DNA from: Thermoplasmatales archaeon
GTDB taxonomy: Archaea > Thermoplasmatota > E2 > DHVEG-1
Direction of reading: 5' to 3'
Assembly (NCBI GenBank): GCA_023128855.1
Contig: JAGMDE010000019.1
Location: 1-22,796 of the forward strand
Length of the DNA stretch: 22,796 nucleotides
Shown one piece after another: positions 1 through 7,085 of this stretch (the first letter of the stretch is position 1; every line of letters starts with the position of its first letter). The translations under genes and the position numbers were made by a program. Under the pieces are notes generated by a model. That model was given only the letters and a program-made list of their open reading frames with translations. It was not told the origin of the DNA and ran no database searches.

Positions 1-150
1 ATCTTCAATTTTAAAAAATGGGAGGAATGGGAACAGATTTTTAAGGAACTTAACTTAAGCTATAGTTATGTTGATAAGAAGATGGACCGTATCAAATTAG
101 GGCCTCTCAAGCATTTTTGTATTCTTCTGAAAGAAAACAGTGAAGAATAA
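1..150 (+). CDS. C-terminal end of a truncated gene, possibly a SAM-dependent methyltransferase
   Basis: An open frame enters from the left edge and ends at TAA 148-150, giving the last 49 residues of a protein. It is rich in Lys, Glu and aromatic residues and ends in a beta-strand-like stretch (HFCILLKENSEE). Class I methyltransferases often end with a strand of the type xHFxFLLxK, which is the only reason for the tentative assignment; no catalytic motif lies inside the window. A-rich codon choice agrees with neighbouring chromosomal genes. Confidence 0.4.
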   Translation: MFNFKKWEEWEQIFKELNLSYSYVDKKMDRIKLGPLKHFCILLKENSEE

Positions 151-252
151 TGTTGTTGTCATTTTCATTCTCCTTAGATTTGTTCCTCGCTAACTTTTCT
201 ATTTACATTTCTAAACAACTTTTTTTTATTAAAAACCATATCCCAAAAAGTC

Positions 253-459
253 CTATGTTTTTGCCTTTGGTTTTATCGCGATTATAGTGTTTATACTTAG
301 ACAACCAAACCCTTGTGTGGATTCAACTGTTATAAACCCTGCATCATGGTCAACATCCTTAACAGTACCAACAACAACATAAGATTTTTCATCACCTGGT
401 TCTTTTGTAACGATTTTGCAGTATTTACCAATTAATTTATCCACACATTTCTGGTTCAT
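253..459 (-). CDS. Small beta-rich (Sm-like or KOW-like) protein, 68 aa
   Basis: The protein starts MNQKCVDKLIGKYCKIVTK and alternates charged residues with a strand pattern (VVGTVKDVDHDAGFITVES), ending IIAIKPKAKT. The run of short beta strands with G-x-V-x-x-V-D-x-x-x-G-F-I-x-V resembles small RNA-binding beta barrels of the Sm or KOW kind, but no family is certain. The ATG at 457-459 is preferred over the upstream in-frame start at 507 because the fold pattern begins here and a purine-rich AGAAGGGA lies just upstream. It is a single gene with a 5' leader of roughly 75 nt if the TATA-like TTATATG at about 558-566 is its promoter. Confidence 0.6.
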   Translation of the reverse strand: MNQKCVDKLIGKYCKIVTKEPGDEKSYVVVGTVKDVDHDAGFITVESTQGFGCLSINTIIAIKPKAKT

Positions 460-570
460 ATCGTCCCTTCTAAGACACGCCTGGGGCGAGAAAACGGTGG
501 ATACCAAATATCCCCATCAACTCTCTACAAGCATGCTATTCTTTATCATTTACTGCATATAAGTCTGCCG
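460..570 (-). promoter_or_regulatory. Promoter and structured leader of the small beta-rich gene
   Basis: On the minus strand a TATA-like TTATATG lies near 558-566, predicting transcription from about 535 and an unusually long archaeal leader of about 75 nt. The leader holds an inverted repeat, GGATA (499-503) against TATCC (509-513), and a GC-rich stretch near 480-490. This could form a small hairpin before the start codon. Promoter placement is by pattern only. Confidence 0.3.
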
Positions 571-654
571 TGGTAAAATGTCAAAATGAAAAAAACTATA
601 TCTTTGTAAAACCCTTGTTTTTTCCTCTTGAAAGCAATCCATCCCTTGATTTTT

Positions 655-816
655 CGATTATCCTCACATCTATCAGACAAACGAGATTTGAACTGGCTTT
701 TACCAGAGATTCAGGTTTAAATCTCTTTTTTTGACCACAACGATATGGTCACATAAAAATTGGTCATTTTTCTCCTGTTGGCACCATATGAGTGCAGGGG
801 AAGGGATTTGAACACC
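655..816 (-). repeat. Direct repeat copy A: decayed tRNA-Leu 3' end plus downstream flank
   Basis: This stretch matches 2952-3126 over most of its length. Shared blocks include CTATCAGACAAA, GGTTTAAATC, CAACGATATG, TTTTTCTCCTGTTG and TGCAGGGGAAGGGATT. Its right end (793-816) is the T arm and acceptor 3' strand of tRNA-Leu with two changes (TTTGAACAC for TTCGAACCC). The short reading frame present in copy B is broken here (stop at 717-719). The rest of the 460-954 gap holds the leader of the gene to the left, the 3' flank of the peptidase gene, and nothing else I can support. Confidence 0.8.
793..816 (-). pseudogene. tRNA-Leu 3'-end fragment (attachment-site-like remnant)
   Basis: The 24 bases correspond to the discriminator base, acceptor 3' strand and T arm of the intact tRNA-Leu(CAG) whose 3' end is at 3103; 22 of 24 positions agree. 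No D arm, anticodon arm or variable arm is present, so it cannot be a tRNA. Integrative elements that insert into tRNA genes leave exactly this kind of 3' fragment at the far end. Confidence 0.7.
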
Positions 817-954
817 ACTTTAATGGCAAAAAATATAGGGTCTCTCCTGTTAGCAACTTTTTACAAAATTATACCAAAGATACTCCTGGCTATGTCTCGA
901 AATACTTATTTGTTAGGTATCAATCTATAAAAGAAAAGAAGAGAAGGACAAACT

Positions 955-2886
955 TTATAGTCCCATTATATGTCTTAGTACCGGAAATGCATTTGTAAAC
1001 TGTTCAAACAACCATTCCAGCAGGTTAAAGTTGAAATTGAACGCTTTGTTTCTTGGCATGGTAACCGTTAGTTCACCATTTAGTCCTTCAGCTCCATATG
1101 AATCTTTAGCTTTGCATTTAATTGTATATGTCCCTTGATTTGTCCATTTATGTAACCTAGTTATCGTCTCACCAGAATTGTAGGGTCCAATCCATCTAGT
1201 GCTTGTATTGTCTCCCCAGTCAATATAGTAATAGACCCATTCATCTCCATCGGGATCAACCGCAACAAAATCATAATCATAAAATTGACCTTTTTTACCA
1301 TATGTCGAACCAGAAATACTCGGCTTGTCTGGCGGGTTGTTATATTCTTTTATCTTAGCCCAGGTGGTATCACTGGTTGAGTTGCCAGTGTTATCAGTTA
1401 CAGTAAATATGACTGTGTAATTCCCAGGTTCTGTATAAATATGTGTTGGATTCTGTTCATAAGAACTATCACCATCACCAAAATCCCAATGCCATGCATA
1501 TTGTGGAACGCCTCCTCTCGCTGATCCTCTAAACTGTATTGGTTCATCTATTAGACCATAATATGGTCCATATGCATGGACTCCAAAGTCTCTATACAGG
1601 ATGAGTGTAGGATCGCCTAGAATCGTCATGCCATAAAACCAACTAACATCGCCCTCGCCATATGGATATTCATGTTCAAACCATTTTTGAAACGCCTTTC
1701 CAAATGAATAACCCAACCCGATTGGCTCATAGAAGAATCTAAAATCTAACATAGAGCCGCTTTTTGTGCTACCAACTACTGCTAGAGATGGAGAGTTTGT
1801 ATTCAAAATATATGCATTTCCTAAGCAATTATAATCAGTAAACCGTAAAGCACCACAACAGAATAAATTATAAAAAAGAGCCATAGGAGGAGCCAATCGA
1901 ATATTAAAACTAAAAGCGGTACCACCATTGTCAAAAAAATGCCCAAACGACCATGAATGGCAAGCAAGCTGAATAAATTCATAGGAATCAGGGAGACGAT
2001 TGTTAACATAATCATTTCGATTAACATCTGGATAAACTATTGTTTCATAGTCATCATACGCATATCCAATATCATGTTTAAGATCCTCGCAGCCCTTCCA
2101 ATCACAATCTGTATAAGTCAACGCAGAACGGGTACGGGAAATATTATCCATCCAAAACTCATGAACCTTATACAGATATTTTTTAATTATACTTATCCTA
2201 TTTTTTGTACCAGTTGGTATATTTGACACATCGATACGCCCTATATAGATCTCAGGCGCGGTATCACCCGATCCATCAGTATGAGAATCATATAAACCAT
2301 CGTTATTTGAATCAATCCATTTACCATCTAAATCCATTAAAAAAAGATCACAAGGAAACCCCTCTTCGTAGCAATAAAACCATGCAACAGGAAAATCACC
2401 GATGAGAACAACTCCTGTTAAATTATAACCAGTATCCCAATAACTAACAATCTGATTTTTCAAATCCTCCACGGTCCCTCCAGAAACCTCTAAGACAACA
2501 ACATCATATCCAATACTCGTCAAAGTTGAACTATAAACCTCTATATCTTCTTCAATATTTGGCATTAAATCAGAATCTACAAAGACGATAACCACCGTCT
2601 CATCTATGGCATCTAGGTATTCCGCGATTTTTTGAACAGAAAACAGTTTGACATCTCTGCTCTTAATATAATCTTCATACGATCCTTGAGGTCCATTCCA
2701 TTTTAAAAGACCAATATTCTCTAGTTCTTCGTCATAGTTTTTTGAATATATCGAAGGCATAAGTTGGACACTAGTAATATCAACTTCTGCATAATTATCA
2801 GACGTGGTTTGTCGTTGAACTAACGCAGCAGATGAAAAAGAAACCATAATCAACAGAATACATACAATCGTGGTTATTTTTTTCAT
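955..2886 (-). CDS. Secreted gingipain-like (C25 family) cysteine peptidase with two PKD domains
   Basis: The 643-aa protein starts at the ATG at 2886, chosen over a TTG at 2904 because AGGAGG sits directly upstream. Residues 1-20 are a Sec signal peptide (MKKITTIVCILLIMVSFSSA). Residues ~95-435 resemble the C25 fold: a candidate catalytic His at H310 (QLACHSW), Cys at C343/C344 (LFCCGAL), and the family-typical TILGDPTL at 421-428. Two PKD-like beta domains follow (~436-515 with WDFGDGDSSYEQNP, and ~520-608). The tail (609-643) begins MPRNKA and ends FPVLRHIMGL, an amphipathic end that looks like a sorting or anchoring signal. The likely role is extracellular protein breakdown. The gene stands alone between two copies of a tRNA-Leu-derived repeat. 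Active-site assignment is by motif only. Confidence 0.85.
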   Translation of the reverse strand: MKKITTIVCILLIMVSFSSAALVQRQTTSDNYAEVDITSVQLMPSIYSKNYDEELENIGLLKWNGPQGSYEDYIKSRDVKLFSVQKIAEYLDAIDETVVIVFVDSDLMPNIEEDIEVYSSTLTSIGYDVVVLEVSGGTVEDLKNQIVSYWDTGYNLTGVVLIGDFPVAWFYCYEEGFPCDLFLMDLDGKWIDSNNDGLYDSHTDGSGDTAPEIYIGRIDVSNIPTGTKNRISIIKKYLYKVHEFWMDNISRTRSALTYTDCDWKGCEDLKHDIGYAYDDYETIVYPDVNRNDYVNNRLPDSYEFIQLACHSWSFGHFFDNGGTAFSFNIRLAPPMALFYNLFCCGALRFTDYNCLGNAYILNTNSPSLAVVGSTKSGSMLDFRFFYEPIGLGYSFGKAFQKWFEHEYPYGEGDVSWFYGMTILGDPTLILYRDFGVHAYGPYYGLIDEPIQFRGSARGGVPQYAWHWDFGDGDSSYEQNPTHIYTEPGNYTVIFTVTDNTGNSTSDTTWAKIKEYNNPPDKPSISGSTYGKKGQFYDYDFVAVDPDGDEWVYYYIDWGDNTSTRWIGPYNSGETITRLHKWTNQGTYTIKCKAKDSYGAEGLNGELTVTMPRNKAFNFNFNLLEWLFEQFTNAFPVLRHIMGL

Positions 2887-2951
2887 TTGTATCCTCCTTT
2901 TCAAACATATTTATTTTGGTATATATATTTTTCTTAGGTTTTTATTATATA

Positions 2952-3074
2952 TCAATCATCCTCATATCTATCAGACAAAATACCGTGGTGATTTGGGATT
3001 TGAACGCCAATTTTCAAAGTATTAGGGTTTAAATCACTTTTTGACCTCAACGATATGAACACGTAAAAATTCAT
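2952..3074 (-). CDS. Possible 40-aa ORF inside the tRNA-flanking repeat
   Basis: An ATG at 3074 follows AGGAG (about 3083-3087) at normal spacing and opens a 40-codon frame beginning MNFYVFISLRSKSDLN and ending DRYEDD. In repeat copy A the first codons survive with an in-frame 3-nt insertion and a synonymous TAT/TAC change (MTNFYVTISLWSKK) before a stop. This hints at past coding. No family is recognised. Part of the sequence (GTTCAAATCCC) also looks like a tRNA T arm, so it may be a decayed tRNA instead. Confidence 0.25.
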   Translation of the reverse strand: MNFYVFISLRSKSDLNPNTLKIGVQIPNHHGILSDRYEDD

Positions 3075-3126
3075 AGTTTTTCTCCTGTTGAAAACCAAGG
3101 TATGCAGGGGAAGGGATTCGAACCCT
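2952..3126 (-). repeat. Direct repeat copy B, overlapping the intact tRNA-Leu 3' end
   Basis: This is the partner of 655-816. It runs from the tRNA-Leu T arm through about 150 bases of 3' flank. With copy A it encloses a segment of about 2.1 kb carrying only the peptidase gene. The two copies differ by small indels and scattered substitutions, so the duplication is not recent. Confidence 0.8.
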
Positions 3127-3187
3127 TGGACCTCTGCAGGACAAGGCCCTGAACCTTGCGCCGTTGACCAGGCTTGGCTACCCCTGC
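3103..3187 (-). tRNA. tRNA-Leu(CAG)
   Basis: On the minus strand the acceptor GCAGGGG (5', 3181-3187) pairs with CCCCTGC (3', 3104-3110), discriminator A. The D arm is GCC...GGC, and the anticodon stem CAAGG/CCTTG holds loop TTCAGGG, giving anticodon CAG. The long variable arm typical of class II tRNAs and a T arm AAGGG-TTCGAAT-CCCTT follow. CCA is not encoded. Its 3' end is duplicated at 793-816, indicating use as an integration target. Confidence 0.95.
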
Positions 3188-3236
3188 GCAAGGACAGAGA
3201 TTAAATAATCATTATTTTAGTCTTCGTTTATACAAA

Positions 3237-4100
3237 TTATTCAAACCAGCCATGAGATACTTGAACTTCTATCTCAAAAATTTCAATATTTACAGTTGGA
3301 TAATGACCATCAGGATCAGTAAACTCTATTTCTATTCCAGTATTATCAGTTGTATTTGCAATAGTAAAATCATAATAATATTTACTAAAGGTATCATTAA
3401 AATATCTACCCCATGCATCTTTATAGCTGGAGGTTATAGTAATTTTTTCTAAACTTCCAAAACTGATATCTTCTTTACTCAAAAACTTTGTTTGTACAGG
3501 ATATGTTCCATACCCGCTTGCAGAACATCTTCTACCATTTTCAGATAATTTAACTAAACAAATCTTTAATAAATCAAGTTTAGTTTTATAGATCGAAGGT
3601 TCAACTATAATTATATCCCTTGATTGTTGGCTTAAAATCAAAGCTCCATTTTCATAAACATATTCTTGGTCAACAAAATAGGCATTTTCTGAAGAGTATC
3701 GAAGGGATCCAAGAGAATGTGTAGCAGTTTTTTCACTATTTTCTAGTTTAATTGTAAAATTATTTGGTTTTAAATCTATTGTACCGTACGCCCGTGATGT
3801 GGTGAAAAATGGCATTTCTTTACTTCCAAGAGTAACTGGGTTTGATATTGGCATATACTCTTTTTCGGAGATTGACAAAATATCAATTGATGATTTAATA
3901 TCTGTAAACTGACTTGCTACAATATCCATATGTTCTGCTTCTTTTTGTTCCATCCATTGAGGAACATAGACTGCTTGTACAAGTGCATAAAAAGAAATGA
4001 ATAAACCAATCATTAGAATTGCCACAACCACGCCAGCAGCTCCGTCTTCTGAGTTTTTAAAGTTCCTAAATGTTTTCATATGTTTAACCCCACGTGTCAT
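3237..4100 (-). CDS. Pilin-like surface protein with N-terminal membrane helix, partner of the vWA pilin
   Basis: The 287-aa protein has a short basic leader (NFKNSEDGAAG) before one hydrophobic helix (GVVVAILMIGLFISFYALVQAVY), as in archaeal class III signal-peptide pilins and pseudopilins. A helical stretch (about residues 50-80) leads to a beta-rich, Asn/Thr/Ser-rich ectodomain without a recognised enzyme motif. Its ATG (4098-4100) overlaps the TGA of the upstream gene as ATGA, so the two are translationally coupled and probably act as one surface appendage or complex. A second in-frame ATG at 4079, behind GGGG, is an alternative start. Predicted cleavage would be near the Gly preceding the hydrophobic helix. 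Function beyond surface display is unknown. Confidence 0.75.
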   Translation of the reverse strand: MTRGVKHMKTFRNFKNSEDGAAGVVVAILMIGLFISFYALVQAVYVPQWMEQKEAEHMDIVASQFTDIKSSIDILSISEKEYMPISNPVTLGSKEMPFFTTSRAYGTIDLKPNNFTIKLENSEKTATHSLGSLRYSSENAYFVDQEYVYENGALILSQQSRDIIIVEPSIYKTKLDLLKICLVKLSENGRRCSASGYGTYPVQTKFLSKEDISFGSLEKITITSSYKDAWGRYFNDTFSKYYYDFTIANTTDNTGIEIEFTDPDGHYPTVNIEIFEIEVQVSHGWFE

Positions 4101-5632
4101 GGTCCTTTCATTACAATTGTAACTTCTGCTCTATCATTTTCTGGATTTGGATCTCTATAGCTTGATGATTCTAATTCTGCAACAATTTTTCCACCACTAA
4201 ATATTGTACTAAAAAATTTAGAAATTGTATCTTCAAAATCAGTTGAGCTTTGAATATTTTTTACCCAACCGGGTCCTGTTGGTTCTTCTCCAGGGTCACA
4301 AAATTCGCCGGGTTGTGGATATACAATATCCGTTGTTAGATAAACAACATCTAGATCATCATCTTCCCAGTTAACTGCTTCTGCATCTAATTCAATATAA
4401 CTTTTTGGATAAGGGCTATAAGAGTTTATTAACAAATTTCTCTGAATTTTTGCATGTGACCATGCGGAGGAAGTATCCGAAGTGAATTTAGATGGCTGAA
4501 ATAAAACATTTGGATTTCCACCTATTACAAGATTAATTATTTTTTGCCAATTATCTGTATCTACATAAGCTGATGATGAATAGGCTGTTGGGATCCATAA
4601 TCTAGCATAATAAAAAGCATGAGCTAATGGTCTAAGATTTCCACCAAATTTATTAATATTATTTATTTTAGATACAATGTTACCAATATTATCAGGATAA
4701 ACTAACTCTTTTAACTCAAGTTCTCCATATGGATAAGGATCCTCTTGGGTATTTTCTCCGTATTGTATAATTATTAGTTCTGTATTATTCTTGTTAGGTA
4801 TTTTTCCAGTTAAAACTGCATTTTTAATTGCATTCAATATATAGTTAAAATCTCCAAGTGGAATAGCGTCTGATCCATCAATTAAAAAACATAATTTTAC
4901 CAACTTTTTCTGAGGTGGTGAGACTCTAGCATAAATTGTAATTTGAGCTGAATCATTATTACCTTCAAGATCTCCAACATCCCAAATACCTGTTGAATTA
5001 TCAAATCCCGTAGGTATTGGAGTTTCATAGTTTAATCCGCTTGGTAAAACAAGTTTTACAGTTACATTTGAAACGTTACTAGGTCCAAGATTAGTTGTAT
5101 CTATTGTAATATCGATAGTTTGATCATAGGTAACTGTTGTATCAGAAACAGATAAAGAAATATTGATATCAGCATATCTATCTTCTTGAACATTACCCAT
5201 TAAAACCGCTGAATTGCTAACTACATCTACAACTGTTAAGTCAAGAGAGCTAAATCTTTCAAAACCATCTAAACCATCTAAATAATTAAGATTGATTTTT
5301 ATCTTTTCACCTAAATCCCATTTATTATTTGATTTTTGTTCATTTGTTAAATAATCAGTAACATTGACTCTTGTTGTATTTCCATTACCTTGAGATAATA
5401 TAACTTGAGTATCAAGGTCTAATGGTTTACCACCAAGGTGATTGATTACAAGATAATTATCCTCTATGCTGCCTATTATATTTACAGAGGGAGTTGCCCG
5501 ATCAATTTGAATTGATAGAATTGAAGCATATACAACAGTAAATATACTTACGGAGATGACCAATATTAATAAAGTTCCAAAAACTTCAGAAACAGCATTG
5601 TTTCTTATTTTTAAATTTTTTATTTTAACCAT
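4097..5632 (-). CDS. Archaeal pilin-like protein with DUF11 domain and inserted von Willebrand A domain
   Basis: The 511-aa protein opens with an archaeal type IV pilin N-terminus (RNNAVSEVFGTLLILVISV, residues 10-28), presumably processed by a prepilin peptidase. Residues ~40-150 form a beta-rich domain. Residues ~155-238 are a DUF11-like repeat (NLGPSNVSNVTVKLVLPSGL). A von Willebrand A-like fold then follows (~243-480: LVKLCFLIDGSDAI, GGNLRPLAHAFYYA, IINLVIGGNPN), after which the final DUF11 hairpin resumes (KIVAELESSSYRDPNPEND, 482-500). The vWA thus interrupts DUF11. All three usual metal-site positions look altered: DGSDA for DxSxS, Asn for the Thr loop, and IGG for TDG. The role is probably adhesion or a pilus tip. 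It heads a two-gene operon behind a clear TATA box and operator-like repeat. Confidence 0.8.
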   Translation of the reverse strand: MVKIKNLKIRNNAVSEVFGTLLILVISVSIFTVVYASILSIQIDRATPSVNIIGSIEDNYLVINHLGGKPLDLDTQVILSQGNGNTTRVNVTDYLTNEQKSNNKWDLGEKIKINLNYLDGLDGFERFSSLDLTVVDVVSNSAVLMGNVQEDRYADINISLSVSDTTVTYDQTIDITIDTTNLGPSNVSNVTVKLVLPSGLNYETPIPTGFDNSTGIWDVGDLEGNNDSAQITIYARVSPPQKKLVKLCFLIDGSDAIPLGDFNYILNAIKNAVLTGKIPNKNNTELIIIQYGENTQEDPYPYGELELKELVYPDNIGNIVSKINNINKFGGNLRPLAHAFYYARLWIPTAYSSSAYVDTDNWQKIINLVIGGNPNVLFQPSKFTSDTSSAWSHAKIQRNLLINSYSPYPKSYIELDAEAVNWEDDDLDVVYLTTDIVYPQPGEFCDPGEEPTGPGWVKNIQSSTDFEDTISKFFSTIFSGGKIVAELESSSYRDPNPENDRAEVTIVMKGP

Positions 5633-5664
5633 ATTCCCAACTCTTTTTTATATCCCTCTTTAAG

Positions 5665-5712
5665 GTGATATTTAGTATCACTGTTAATTTATGTAGCTTA
5701 TAAATATATAAA
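5665..5712 (-). promoter_or_regulatory. Promoter of the pilin operon with an inverted-repeat operator
   Basis: On the minus strand an AT-only TATA-like stretch lies at about 5700-5712, predicting transcription near 5680. Exactly there, at 5665-5681, is the inverted repeat GTGATATTTAGTATCAC (arms GTGATA/TATCAC). A repressor bound to it would cover the start site. A further GTGATAA half site occurs near 5729. The bound protein is unknown. Confidence 0.45.
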
Positions 5713-5812
5713 TATTTCTATAAACATAGTGATAATTTAATAAATAAAGGGTAAATTCACCTATTTTGTTTATTTCGTAAGATTTATATAAAAAATAAAT
5801 ATACATTTGATA

Positions 5813-5891
5813 CGTGGGGTCTAGACTGATGAGAAATTAGGCTTATCTAAGCTTTTTTATTTTTCATCTCCACCAAATCTAGACCCACACG
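5813..5891 (+). ncRNA. Candidate structured small RNA (79-nt imperfect hairpin) with its own TATA box
   Basis: The ends form a stem: CGTGGGGTCTAGA (5813-5825) against TCTAGACCCACACG (5878-5891), one base bulged. Inside, TGAGAAAT (5829-5836) pairs with ATTTTTCA (5859-5866), one G-U pair, and AGGCTTA/TAAGCTT form the tip. A TATA box TTTATATA at 5783-5790 places the predicted start about 26 bp downstream, right at the base of the stem. A T-rich TATTTTTAA at ~5901-5909 could end it. No known RNA family is recognised. It lies between the divergent pilin operon and tRNA-His. Strand is inferred from the TATA box. Confidence 0.45.
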
Positions 5892-5958
5892 CTTATAAAA
5901 TATTTTTAACCAGCAAATTATAAGTATTTCTTTCATTATTGCCTCAATCTAAAAACAT

Positions 5959-6032
5959 GGCCCGGGTAGTGTAGCCTGGCAACATATGGGACTGTGGATC
6001 CTCTGTGGCGGGTTCAAATCCCGCCTCGGGCC
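5959..6032 (+). tRNA. tRNA-His(GTG)
   Basis: Acceptor GCCCGGG (5960-5966) pairs with CTCGGGC (6025-6031), one G-U pair. The extra G at 5959 pairs with discriminator C at 6032, the His-specific G-1:C73 pair. The anticodon loop CTGTGGA gives anticodon GTG. The T arm is GCGGG-TTCAAAT-CCCGC. CCA is not fully encoded. The upper anticodon-stem pair looks mismatched. A degenerate copy of its last 13 bases and 3' flank recurs at 7615-7641. Confidence 0.93.
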
Positions 6033-6046
6033 CATGATATTTATTA
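6020..6046 (+). repeat. Direct repeat: tRNA-His 3' end and flank (left copy)
   Basis: This 27-base stretch matches 7615-7641 at 23 of 27 positions. The core CCCGCCTCGGGCCCATGATA differs from the right copy only by two C-to-T changes. It is the last part of the tRNA plus about 14 bases of flank, as expected of an attachment-site half. Confidence 0.55.
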
Positions 6047-6073
6047 GTACGATTTAAAAATTGCTAATAAGTA

Positions 6074-6979
6074 TTAAATACACTTCTTTCCAGGTATCTT
6101 AGGGAATAATGATGCTTCATCTATTGTTTTTAATCCACAGATGTATCTTGTCAATCGTTCTATTCCTATTCCAAACCCTGCAGATGGAAGTAATCCGTTT
6201 TTTGCCAACTTAATGTAATCTTTGAATTGTTCCAGCGTCTGACCTTTCTTATGTATTCTTGTTTTAATTCTTTCAAACTCGTATTCGCGTTCTCCACCGG
6301 ATAGCGCCTCGCCATATCCTTCAGGGTAGATTAGATCCATATCCCGTAGGATTCCAGGATGTTCTGGATCTTCCTTATCATAAAACTCTCTACTTTTAAG
6401 AGGGATATCAATTAACCAGATTGGTTCATCATGGATTTTAGAAATTATGTCTTCAAATCTTTCCCCATATTTTTGATATGCTTCTTCATATTTTATTTTC
6501 TTAAATGGTTTCTTTGGCACCTTTAATTTTCTATCTAATACCTTTAATTCTTTGTCACATTCTTTTTTTATTGATTTAATTAGTTCTATGAATATGTCTT
6601 CACAAAGCTCCATTACTTGTTCCCTTGTAGCATCTTTTACCTCTAAATCTAATTGTGTGAATTCGAACAGATGTCGCCCTGTTTCTTTTCTCCCACTTGG
6701 TTCTAATCTTACGTTCGGAGAGAAAACAAATATCTTATCTAAGGTGCGAAGTGCTAATTGTTTATGAAAGATCATACTTTGAGTTACACTATACTCATTA
6801 CCGTAACAATCTATTCTTGCAGGAGCCGTGGGATGGTTTAATGGATCAGTTATTGGTGATAGTATCACAGGTGATATTTCTATAAAATCTTTTTTTCTCA
6901 GTTCTTCTCCAAGTACCTTTCTGATTTCGCTTTGGATTCTCAACACAGATTTCTTTTTTTCAATTTGTTTCGTTTTCAT
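6074..6979 (-). CDS. asnA: Archaeal asparagine synthetase A (AsnRS-like catalytic core without anticodon domain)
   Basis: The 301-aa protein is a class II aminoacyl-tRNA-synthetase-like catalytic domain without the OB-fold anticodon-binding domain. Motif 2 is VFSPNVRLEP (Arg 91, Glu 93) with ETGRHLFEFTQLDLEV following. Motif 3 is GFGIGIERLTRYI (268-280, Arg 275). Length and motifs fit the archaeal AsnA/AS-AR family, which makes asparagine from aspartate and ammonia with ATP. The ATG at 6979 is chosen because the longer frame upstream (to 7075) encodes a hydrophobic leader absent from the family and would cover the divergent promoter. A Lrp/AsnC regulator lies divergently about 106 bp away, as in the E. 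coli asnC-asnA pair. A truncated AsnRS paralogue is the alternative. Confidence 0.85.
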   Translation of the reverse strand: MKTKQIEKKKSVLRIQSEIRKVLGEELRKKDFIEISPVILSPITDPLNHPTAPARIDCYGNEYSVTQSMIFHKQLALRTLDKIFVFSPNVRLEPSGRKETGRHLFEFTQLDLEVKDATREQVMELCEDIFIELIKSIKKECDKELKVLDRKLKVPKKPFKKIKYEEAYQKYGERFEDIISKIHDEPIWLIDIPLKSREFYDKEDPEHPGILRDMDLIYPEGYGEALSGGEREYEFERIKTRIHKKGQTLEQFKDYIKLAKNGLLPSAGFGIGIERLTRYICGLKTIDEASLFPKIPGKKCI

Positions 6980-7014
6980 ACTAATAATATTATCAAATAT
7001 GTTATTTAAGCATA

Positions 7015-7081
7015 TTGTCAAATATTTCGACAAATATACTGAAAAAAGGAAAGTAATAAATAGTTTTATCGACATAATGTC
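7015..7081. promoter_or_regulatory. Divergent asnA/Lrp promoter region with two inverted repeats
   Basis: Two candidate operator sites lie between the divergent starts: TTGTC-n9-GACAA at 7015-7033, and the 11-base palindrome GACATAATGTC at 7071-7081, which touches the start of the regulator gene. TATA-like AT stretches occur on both sides. The arrangement suggests autoregulation of the Lrp protein and control of asnA. Confidence 0.4.
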
Positions 7082-7085
7082 AATT

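Noticed and set aside
792..998. 68-codon plus-strand frame
   Set aside because: It starts inside the tRNA-Leu remnant with a non-ATG codon, overlaps the peptidase 3' end on the other strand, and lacks a ribosome-binding site.
5820..5835. CTGATGAG in the hairpin, resembling a hammerhead ribozyme core or a C/D box
   Set aside because: The GAAA core half of a hammerhead is absent, and no separate D box pairs with it to form a C/D RNA.
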